Assembly (NCBI GenBank): GCA_023101725.1
Contig: JALJCO010012682.1
Span: forward strand, 2,232,001-2,296,000
DNA length: 64,000 nucleotides
Direction: 5' to 3'
Origin: Atherinomorus stipes
Lineage: Eukaryota; Chordata; Actinopteri; Atheriniformes; Atherinidae
The notes under the pieces were generated by a model, which saw nothing but the letters and a program-made list of their open reading frames with translations, was not told where the DNA came from and made no database searches. The translations under genes were made by a program, and so were the position numbers. Shown piece by piece: positions 49,997 through 61,900 of this stretch; the first letter of the stretch is position 1, and each line of letters opens with the position of its first letter.

Positions 49997-52900
49997 TATC
50001 TGCTCTAGGTTTTGTAAATATAATTTTAGGTCTATCACTGCTGCCTAACACAGATTCTTTAATGGCATTTATTAACATTGCTGAATGACCTTATGTGATA
50101 TTTCTCAATGCTCTTACCATCCTCGAAGGCTGTATACTCCACTCGGTAAGTACCATCTCCCTTGTCAGTAATGTAGGTGTCTGTGTTGGCGCCGGAGGGG
50201 TTGATAATGTGAACCTTGACATGACCACCTCCAACCTTGTTGAGGGCACGGGCATCAACAATGAAGTGCGTTGTAACTTCCCTAAAGACTCCTTGAAACA
50301 AAAAAGCACTTTAGGTGATTTTTTTGCCCCATACTTACATCAAACATGATCAGTAACACTGACACACCACACTAATTTATCTATACAACAGCAGTGACTC
50401 CATCATTTACTAAATAAGTCATAATTCATTCAAATTTTACACTTAAGATAAAATGCAAATTCATTTTACACATTAGTATTAGTATTTCTGTCTAGTGTTA
50501 CCTCTGGGCTCCACTCCAGGTCCATAGACATGCACTCCACTGGTGTCCACAGAGGGGTCAACCTGCAGGACCTTTGGAAAATGGGGAATCATGTGGCCGC
50601 CATACTTTATAGTGATGGTGTGAGAGCCATGGAAAGATGGGATGTACGTGACAGAGAAGGTCCCCTCTGCAGTTTTCTGGATGTGCACTTCAGCTTTCAC
50701 CCCAGTCTCTGACACAATCTCAATGGTAAGCTCAGCATCACCTGCTCTGGTGCAGTCCACAGTGAATGTAGCCGGTTCACCTGCCTTGGCTTTCTCCAGA
50801 CCTGGCCCGCTGGCCGTCACCTTGCTGGGATCCAAGGCTGGGCGAACAGCAGCTTTGAAGGGAGAGCCAGGTATGTGCTGCTCTGCAAACAGGATGTTGA
50901 TGGCATATTCACCGGCCTCAGTGGGAAGGTAGGACACTGAACACGTGCCATCACCATTATCCTGGCATTCAATTTTTGCTTCACATGGACCCTCCACTGT
51001 CAAACCCAGCCCACCAGCACCAGCTCCCTTTGTGTCAATGGTGAACGGAGCCGGTTTACCCACAATGCCGCCCTGCAGGCCTGGGCCAAAGGCTCGCACC
51101 TGTGATGCAGCAGATACAGCAGTATTTGAGACATTTGAAAACTTCAACTTTAGAAAAAAGGAGGACAAATTCTCATGAGCTCAAAGTCTGGCTTAAGTGC
51201 AGACCTAAGTGCAGCTTTCAGGGGCATTTACCTTTGAAGAATCAGCTGGCATGACTGCTTCAACCCCAAAGGGGCTTCCCATGACAGGGTTCCCATCATA
51301 GCTGACATCAACCTTGTACTGTCCCTCCTCAGGGGGGATGTACTTCACACTGTGAGTGCCTCTGTCTTTGTCTGAGTCCAGCTTGCATGGGATTGGACGG
51401 CCTGAGGGAGATGTCATCTTCACACCTACATTGCCCTGCCCACCAGCCCCCTTTGTGTTAACTGTGAACTCCTGATCCTTTCCAACCTCCACTTCTGCAA
51501 GTAGAATTACAAAATGAAATGCATAACGATTACAGCTGACACCCTTCACAGTGTGCACAGAGGTATAAAAGTTGGTATGTTTTTAACTTACTGGTGTCTA
51601 ACCCTTCCACTTTCACTTTGCCAATGTCCATAGCTGGTGCCACTGTGATGTGGAATGGACTCTTGGGAATGGGATCTCCACCATGACTCACAGAAATTGC
51701 CATGTTGCCCTGAAATACCAGCAGAGGAAAAATGAATAATTGATGATGTGGGACATAATCGTGAATAACATTGCTCCATGAACAGAGGCCTGCTGTACCT
51801 GTTGAAGAGCCGTGTACTTGACAGTGTAGGAGTAATCATGGTTATCAATGATCTCAAAGTCACGAACTGCCTCTCCAGGGCCTGATGCTGAAAAATGCAC
51901 CTCAGGCTTGGCCTTTCCAGCTCCCTTTGTGTAGATGGTGAAATGAGTTGGAGTGCCCACCTCCACACCTGAAACATGCATTTGGTCTGTGTTACCAGAG
52001 CTAGTAAAATCATGTCATTTAAATCACATCAAAGCAGTGTAGTTGATGTTTGTTGCACATGTAGGCCTGGTTATAGCAATTTTGCTTTTAAAAGTCTCAC
52101 CTGTCTTGTTAATTCCTGGACCCTCCGCTCTCACCTTGCCAGCATCATGGGAAGGGTCCACCTTGACTTTGAATGGACTGATTGGAATTTCCTTAAAAAA
52201 AAAAAAAAAAAATCATGAGCACTCAAAACAATTTCTCCTTTGACAAGTGATGCAACATGATCCAGTCTCATCTCATATGAAAACCTATTTTACCTGGTCA
52301 GCAAACAGCACCATGATGGTGTATCGGCCTGGACCGGGGGGAGTATACTTCACAGTGAAGGTGTCATTGTCATTCTTGATGATGTCAAAGTCGATGTCAG
52401 CCTCAGCGGGGCCAACCACCCCCGGGGCACACTTGATTCCAATGCTAATGTCGCCTAATGGTGCATAAAAATGAGCCCAGTGCACAAAGGTTATTCAGAA
52501 GTAGATGATCTGAATAACCTGAAGCTGTAACTGCATTTCTTAAAGCTCAATTTCTAGTGCAATTATGCATTCCAAATAACACTGCAACTAATTCTCACAT
52601 TTACCTGTTTCTGCTGTATCTGCTTTTTATATTCACTGGATGTAGCACATTATTTCAACGACCAAACTAAGGAGTGCTTTTGTAACCACTCTCATCTTGT
52701 GCATGCTTGTGCAGGCTCACCTTGACCAGCTTCACTGCAGTCCACTGTGAAGTACGTTGGCTCGTTAGCTTTGAGCCCTGTCTTCTCCACTCCAGGCCCA
52801 TAGACTTTGACTTTATCAGGATGAGAACCCTCTCCAACCAGAACCTAATGAATTCACAGTGTACTTGAAGCAGAAGCAACTGACTGAAGCACAGTGGCAG

Positions 52901-55900
52901 TGCTCTTACTTTGTCTATATTTGGATAAGTATCATCACATTAGATCGACATAATCTTGTGTGAAGCGTAACTGCATGTGGCTACTCCTGTATCTTACCCT
53001 GAAGGGGCTGTTGGGCACATTGACCTCACCCCAGGTGATGATGATGGTGTGTTTAATGGGCTTGACAGGAGTGTATACACACACAAATGTGCCGTCTCCC
53101 CTGTCAGTGATCTTGATATTGATGGTGCAACCTTCAGCGTCCTTAGTAGAAACAAAACCCTGTCAGTTCTGCTGTGTGGAACCTCATGCAATATAAATGA
53201 TACATTCCTATGAATAAAAAATGAAGTTTCCACAAACTTGTGCCCTCTGTACCTGTGCGTAGATCTTGAGGTGACCCTTCCCGGCCATGCGAGCATCAAT
53301 GGTGAACTCAGTTGGTTTGTTCACAGTGACACCAGTTGGCTGTAGGCCTGGCCCATAGGCTTTTACCTGTAAGCACTCTGTTTAGTATATGGATAAAACA
53401 GAGCTTTATAGTAGACTATCTTTAAGTAAAATGAGAGAGAAATACCTTCTCAGGGAAAATATCATTGACTGCAGGGAGAATGTGAGCCATGAAGGGACTG
53501 TCCTTGATGTCTTCATCATCACAAATGACATGGACAGCGTAGTCTCCAGGCTCAGTTGGCCAATAGCGGACATCACACGAACCGTCACCCTTATCATCAC
53601 ATTCAATTTTAGCCTGCGATGGGCCTTCGATAGAGAAGCCTGAACACAGCCGGATTCTCACATTCAGATTTCAGATTTAAATCAGATAAAAAGGTTTCTC
53701 ATTTTTAAGAGCTGTATCACTTGTGCACAACTCACCCAGTGTTCCAACTTCAGTGCCGATGGCCTCTACCACAAAGTCAGCAGATTTTCCCACCATGCCA
53801 GTCTTCAGACCAGGACCCCAGGCTCTCACCTTCTGAAAACCTGCCTCCTCACTCACCTCTACCTCGAAGGGGCTGCAACACACAAAAACACATCAATATC
53901 GCCCGGTGTAAGTTTGACTGCGATCTGCTAAAGAGGAGCTGAAGTAACTTTCAGGACTTTACCTGCGTGGGATGGGCTGGCCTCCCCAAGCAATGCTTAC
54001 TGTGTATTTACCAGGCTTAAGAGGGAAATATTCACACTCATACACTCCATTTCCTGCATCTCGCACTTTCACTTGCTCCTCTGCTCCAGCTGAGAATAAA
54101 TAAAAATGTCAGTATGGATTCTTATCAGCACACTTCCTGCATTTTACTTGGTATAATATCAGATGTATATGTGAATGCAACCTACAGACACAATGCGCAA
54201 AAAATAATTTCAGAAATGTACAAGTAGGAGTGAGAAGCAATGCAGAGAAAAGAGAGCTGTCTGACTCACTTGGTCCTTTGACTGAGACATTGAGTTCACC
54301 GCTGCCAGCTCCTTTGGTGAAAACTTTGAAGTCTGCAACCTCCTTTACTCTCACACCTTTAGGCTGAAGCCCTCTGCCAGTTGCTCTGCATGCATTCGGG
54401 TTTATGGCTGAAAGAAAAAAAAAAGCACTAAGTGTTAAAGAAAAACCTATTTCACCAGACATAAAAGCTGAGAGTAGCCAGCAGTTCAAAGCAATGTTAG
54501 TAACAGATTCCAAGGCACACGTGATTCCTTTCACAACACTGACAGACAGAACCTGAAAATGAGAATAATGCTTTTTGCAATGGATATTACACAAAGTACA
54601 CAATGCTGAACAAGATACAGAAACACTGCAGAGCATCCAGGGTGCATCCGACAACATTTCAGTCTGTCGCTCTGAAATGTTGAGGGCAGGCTTTTAAACT
54701 GAGAGCTGGCAACGCAAATTTAGACATGATGAAAACAAACATGTCAACAGCACAAGCAAAGATATTTAACAAGGAAGACCAAAGAAACACAAGAACTGAC
54801 AGATATGCAAACTGGGACAACCTAAGAACTATGTGTACAACATTACACCTTGTTTCTGTCTCAACATAACTAAACCATCAAGCAGCAAGAGGAATGAGCA
54901 GGCGACCAAGCATGGCATTGCGCCACGGCACCCTAATCTTAGGAAAAGCACAGAGGGGACATGTGCAGGGCCCGGCGTACAGTAGGAAAGATGCCACTGA
55001 GGTGTTCTGAAGGAGCAGTGGGCACAAGCTCCTCCTAACAGACATATACTAACTTGGACGGCCAGGTTTTGGAGGGGGAGCCCCCTTCCCACCCTTCGCT
55101 CCCGGAGGGGCGCGCACTGACTGAGGAGCTATCTGCAGTGGAGCTCCCATGGGAGGAGCAACAGTTGGAGCTAGAAATGACAGATAGGAAGGGTTACGGT
55201 CTGAACAGGGGCGGCTGTTCCCAGGGGAAACAAAGGTGAATGTAGACTGTGATGGATGGACCACCTTGACATCAACAGCATGTTAAGAAATCATATTTGT
55301 CTGACAGTAATTTACAATGCAGACGGATGACTTACCCTCTGCGATGTTGACATTGTAGGGACTCTTGGGGATCTCCTGGCCAGCAAACAGCACATGAATG
55401 GTGTGAGGCCCCTCTGACACAGGGCGATAGGTGCAACGGAAAACACTGTCGCCCTTATTCTCCAGGATGAGCTCCACGGTGTCGTTTTTGCCCTGAGGAT
55501 CGACGATGACCACACTGACGTCTCCATGACCAGCACCTTGGCAAACCAAAAAAATAATTAGATGAAACTGTCTTATTGTGGTATCAAAATCCAAATAATG
55601 CAAGTGAGTTTTAGCTTTCAAACAATGACTTATCCGAGCAAGTACTAGATGTCCACAGATTAGTAAAGCGGCAGGTGGTTTTCCCTACTCACCAGCTGTG
55701 TAGATGTCGAAGTAGGTGGGTTTGTTGGCTATGTTTCCTGTAGGCTCCAGACCTGGTCCCCTGGCATGGACCTTTTTTGGGTCGCCCATGGCCTTTGTCA
55801 CATTCACAGAGTAGGGACTTTTGTCAATGTCCTGACCTGCAAACAACACTTTAACCTAAAGTTGAAAATAAAAGCAAGACAAGATTAGGGTTTTTAAAAA

Positions 55901-58900
55901 GTGGTTTCATCATGATGTGATAAGTGATGTACACAATATACTTGAAATTCATTATAACCTTGTGGACACCCTCAACTTTTGGGACATAGGTGACGGTGTA
56001 GGTTCTGTTCTTGTCATTGTTGGGTTTAACCTTAGCCTGGAAATTCAAAAGGGCAAAAAAGAGGGTAATATGAAATCAAAGGTGGAATGGTACATGTTTA
56101 TAAATTAGAGATTAACTAGCAAAATGTATGAAAATATCCATTCTGCAATCTTTTAAGACTGGCCTCCTCTTTGTGTCCTTCAGGATCCTCCACGTACACC
56201 AGGACTTCACCGCTACCGGCTTCCAGGGTCTCCACAGTGAACACAGCTGGCTGCAGAACTTTGTTTCCATGAGGCTCAATACCTGTGATGTAAACGTAGA
56301 AAAGCAATGGGGTGGCTTGCTTATAAAGGGTTTAGATGATGCATGATTTTAGAAAAAGGCAACAAAATAGATCTACTATTCAGTTAATGTAGATATTGTA
56401 CAAAGTATGTAATTAAGTTAATATAAGGTGCAAAAAGGTCCTGTGCAATAAACAAAAAAATGAAATTCTAAGAAGACTAGACCTGTAGAATACACCTGTA
56501 GATATCATCATGAAAGTCATACACCTTTAAAAAAAAAAATAAATAAATAAAATGAAAATCTTTTGCTTTTATATCAGTAGGACAAGTACCACAAGTCACT
56601 GCTTTAATATTCAGAACTAAGAAAGTGAAAAATATTCATCACTCGTGTTTGTATGAACTGCTAGCTCATGCTGGGCTACTAACCTGGACCATAGGCTTTG
56701 GCCTTGTCTGGAAATAGCTGTTTTGGTTTAAGAGGAGCCCCAGGCTTCAGTTTTGCTTTGGGGAACTGAGACAGGTACGTCATGACTGAGTGTTCATCCA
56801 CATCTGGGTCCACAATTTCCTCTGGAGCAATCACCTACAATACAGAAAATGTTTTAGGGTTATTTGTACAAAGTTTCAGGGGATTTGTACAAGTTTTTGT
56901 TGAAAATAAGTCCAAAGAATTGTATGTGGTGACTTGATTTATTCTTAAATTAACTATATTGTCATTGGCAACAAAGCTACGGATTACTCTTTTTGCAACT
57001 TTCCCTTATTAAGTATGGTGCAATGGGATTTAAAAAGGATTAAATGTATTTATTCTCTGCACCTCTGACTCCTCTCTCTTTTAAAGCACTCGTTTGCCTG
57101 TCTATCAGACAGTGGCACAAAGCCGTGCTCCACAACAGTTATATTTAACCTCAGGGCTGCAGGGTTAAGCCAGCGAGGGGGGATTTTATCCTGAGCCAGA
57201 CCTCTCCCACATCTCCTTAACAACACCACACTGGAATCCAGCCCCCCAAGGCCTGCAGAGCCATGACATACACCCCCAGCTATCTTTCCTATGCTAAGCC
57301 TCATGGAGCATAAGCAACCCTGTGTCTTAGACAAACAAGTAAACAACCTCCATGGTGCACATTACAATACAGAGAATCAAATGGGACTGGGAACATTGCA
57401 TGCTCGGCCTGTTCGCATTGATATTCTGATGAGCACAGGCATATTTTACACCTCTGTTTCAAGTACTGGCTTGGAAGGTGTTAAGAAATCTCACACCTCC
57501 ACAAATTCACAAATTCTACCAAATAAATCTCCAACACACTCTTTCACTGAGAGCTGCAATAAAGTAGATGGAAATGTAAAAGGAAAGCTGGGAAATAAAT
57601 ATTTCATTTCACCCTCAGGAATGATATCCCCAAGAAAACAATGGACTCCCTATCTTACATACAGTAGTTCTGCTTTTTTTTTCTCTCCAGCTCGATTTTG
57701 TCTCATAGGGGTACTGTATATGGTGAAGTATGTTTGCATTTGCAAACATACTTTGCAGCTTGGGGTTAATTTGCCTGTTGAATGTTTAATTTTTCCAATG
57801 AGTACTAACTATCAGAGAACAGAAGCACTCTTTGCTTTTGTCTGAGATCAGCCCCACCTAGCTGTGCAACAACAAACTAAGACACACTTTGTGATGTCTG
57901 TGATGCATCTTACCTGAGGCACACCCAACCAGTCGTCAGCCTGTTGCATGGCTTCTCTGGCATTCTGCACAGGCTGGTTTGGGTCCCAGTCTGCCCAATC
58001 TGGACACAAACCTGGGGGAATGCAAGAGGGCAATTAAATGATTGCGTGCCGAGTAATGTAGGCAAGGCTAGGCTGCAGTTGCTAATAATAAGCCCACTTA
58101 GTCTGTCAGAGCTATCTCTGCAACACTTTTAACTACAAGAGTGCACGGCCTTACCCACACCGCTGAGCTCCTGCAAATTCTATATGTGTGACAATGAATG
58201 TCTCTTTCAACTGCTCACAAGAGGCAGCTTCGACTGACGCAGTGTGCTTTCACTGTGGCTGAGGCTTGCCTGCTTTGTGCTGCTAATGCCTAAATTGGAT
58301 TAGTGTTGGCAATGGAGTGGCCACTCACTCAAAAGGCCCATACAAGCACACCACAGAATGCTATTATCCAATTAATATAGACATAAAACTACTGAATAAA
58401 CAGGGTTGAGTTTGTATGCATATGAAAGGAAGACAGGAGCGTGCAGTGGCAGTGAGAAACAAAGCTTTGTAAGCCTTTTACACAAGTGTTGTTTGATCTA
58501 GTTGTACACAACAACCGCATTGCTCCAATTCTACTTAGAAAAGCTGTTGCTATCTGCCTAAATTGTTGCTTTCTCATTGGTCTGGCCAATAAACCTGTTT
58601 CCATGCATTTGTACCGGAGTTAAATCAGAGACTTTGTGCTTCAGAACTGAACTACTTTCACCGTGCTGTTTAATAAAAGCTGATGAGACAACAGAGCCTT
58701 GTTTGGTCAGCGTTGCAGCAGTGTTTGAAAGATGCGTCTACTCAGATCAATGGCTCCCATAAACACAGTTAAACATGGTGTTGCTACTCCCCCACCTTTT
58801 TCTCTTGAAGTACAGTTATTATAGTACTTTCTAATGTTCATTGTTGGAAGCAGAAGCCTCAGCTGGCAGGGACTCAAATCGTGGCCTTGTGGTCTTTGGA

Positions 58901-61900
58901 TCTATGGCTTAGGCACCTCCCTGTGACAGATTACTTTGTATTTTGATGCGGGGCCAAGCATCCCCCTTGATGGAAGAAGAGGAATGGTGCCCAAATTTGG
59001 GGGTGTTGTGTAGCAGCAAGGCTATAAACACTAAAGCCAGGCTTTGACCTCTGGGCCCGAAACATTGAGAGCGAGCGCTTTAGTCGTTGCAGGACAGCTG
59101 GCAATGACATCCTCTTGCCATCAGCAACTTTTCAACAAAACACCGACATGACCTACTCTCCGGAGTCAAATCACATTCTCTGATATCTGATTTTGGATGT
59201 ATGATTGTCTGTTTGCGTATGCTTAAGAAAGAGAATATATTCTTAGATGAGTAGCAAATGGGAAACTGAGAAACTGATACTACTGCAGATATGCTGACTG
59301 GCATGTGCATGACCCTTACATCCATGGCAACCAAGGAAAACCTCCATATACATAAACCTTGTCAACAGGCACTGCACATATTCTGACTCAGCACTTGCGC
59401 CATGTGGCCCTAAGAGTCAGCTAACACCACTACAAGCTTCTTACCAGGGGCACAGTTGTCAACCAGAGCTCCCAGGGCTTTACCATCCCGCCAGTCACGG
59501 TTGAAATTGTTGATGGGCAGCTGAGGCACCTTGTTCTGGATCCAGCCCAACAAGCGTTGCTTGGGGGTCAACTTCTTCACCTCCTCATCATCCTCGTCAT
59601 CCCACATGGGCATCGAGATGGAGTAGTGGAGGATGAGAGTCCAGATAAGACCCAGGATCAGCTTTAGATTCCCATCCACAATGGCTTTGCTATCTGTAGT
59701 CAGATGACAGAGAAGAGCATAGTTCATGAGGATTAAAAACAAGCAGAAGCTCACCTAATGCATCATGTCATTCAGCATTTGCTGATATATTAGTTAAATG
59801 CATAATCTTCTGACAGTAGATTACTTTTCGTTCATTGTTGCTATCACTGATAACTAAGGTGTAATGTATCAAAATGTTCCTTCTTTGCAATTGTTCAGAA
59901 TTGACCAGGCTGCTCAGGATAGAAATATAAACAATGATGATTGACTGCTGAGGAGACAAGAATCTAACGCTTCTCACTGCTTCCCCCGAGCCCCTTTCTC
60001 TCAGACAGCTGTCTGGCTGAAGACCCCTGACAATCTGTCATCCAGTCACAATGGTCCTCTGAAGACTGTGACAGCTGAGAATATGTGGAAATGGATCCCT
60101 CTCTGCATTAATACCTCTTGGATTTCAATTACCTCCTAAACATGCAGCACTAGAATGTAATAAATCAAATAGTGGAGATTAGATTTATTGACAGTGAGCA
60201 TACTACTTATTTCCTCAAGTTCTCAGAGGAAAAGTTTGTCAAGCAAGCTTGTTAAAATCTGGTCTAATTTTGATATTCAGCCACTCAAGCCAAATGAATA
60301 ACCTCAGAGGAGCGGTTGGCTTTAATGTTTCATGAACTAATCTTGTGTGATACGCAGTTAATTCACTTAGATTTTTAATAAGCCAGGGACTTTGATGCCA
60401 GTTGTTTATCACAAGAGTGTTTTACTGAGGACTGATCCGCTTTGAGCAGATCAGCACACCACATCAGAGGGTAATGCTTGATGTGTCACTGCTTGACTGG
60501 CAGAAGCAGGTGACACAATGTCTGTCCGGCTTTAAGGGCAACTGTGTGGTCAAAGAGACATCCATCAAATGGTATCTAGTTACACACTGTGACACATGTG
60601 CAACTGGTGATTCTTTTTGGTGTCCCTGCTGTAACAAGGCTGAGACATTATCTTCAGAGGGCTTCCTTGACCCACTAGAGCTGCGTGCAGAGAGAGAGGG
60701 TGCCGGGAAGTAAAATGCCAGGACTTTTATTATCACGCCCTGTTTCTGTCAAAGCAGTCTGACCTAGTGTGCGTCTGTACAGCAGCGACAACTGTGCCAG
60801 ACACACACCAGCATGTTAAGTCCCAGACTCATTATCCAAGACGAATGGCCAGCGAGGTATTATCTGTGATTGTGACCTTTGCCCTCCTGTGAGGAACTGC
60901 TTCAGATTGGATATTGCCATGTAGAGTTTCCCCCATTGTCAGCACACAAACACATGCTCAAACAAACACACACATTGCTTTTTTAGGGGGTGGGGTGTGG
61001 GCACATTGTGGTCTTCACAGTCCAACGACCAAAACCTCAACCCTGCCAGGAATTTCACCCAAGTGTGTGGCAAGATCATTAGACACTGAAACAGAAAAGT
61101 ACTCTGTCAAAGTTTAATAACTATTTCCTGCATGAACTGCAGCGTGTAATAAAGCTGCTGTTCATCATAGAATATCTGTCCTTTTCACATGATGCTGCCA
61201 GTTTCTCCTCAGCTGTAAGAAATTTCAAAGAAGCTGTATTCAGTCTGTTTGAGTCTGATTCTGTGAGAGCCAGAAAAAAACCCGACAAATCCACCCCCAG
61301 CTAATGTAACTTCAGCTATCTGTACCACAATCTAATCCTCAAATCCCACTGCATAGGAGGAACTGATGGCTCTGGACTGCAAAAGGAGCCCCACTGAGTC
61401 GTTCTGGCCCCTGGCCTGATAGAGACAAGTGTGTGTGTCTGTGTGCCTGTGTGTGTGTGTGTGTGTGACTGCTGCCCAAATGTATAAATTGTATCAGTCT
61501 CATTAGCACAGCCGTAGTGAATTTCCAGCCCATAGTTTACCACATTGCAGCAGCAGAAGTTAGCAAAAACAATCCTGAGGAGCCAATAGATCTTGGCTCT
61601 AATCCAAGTGAATGACCTCAATGACACCTCTGCGGTAAGTTTCCAAAAAGCCTTTGACCCCAACTCAATACAACTTTCCAGAGACTCCTGGAAGTGATGT
61701 CTCCCCGCTGACTGACACCTGGACTGATAGCATAACTGAATGCCTGTCAAGATATAACAGTGCAGCAGTTGTGTTTGTTGGTGATGTCAAAGATCAATTT
61801 AGGATCTAGTCACACATTTTCACCACTTTTTTCTATAGAGGAAGGTTTGCATTGCACATCTTAAGGTTCCAATATAACTTACCTATTGATACCAATTTGA

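Noticed and set aside
55171..55264. Upstream extension of the exon 8b frame
   Set aside because: The frame stays open further upstream, but the pyrimidine tract and TTTCTAG at 55171 mark a clear acceptor, and the extension would break phase with exon 8.
57291..57845. 184-codon open frame on the plus strand
   Set aside because: Antisense in flnc intron 3, with low-complexity and mixed composition, no recognisable domain and no promoter. Probably chance.
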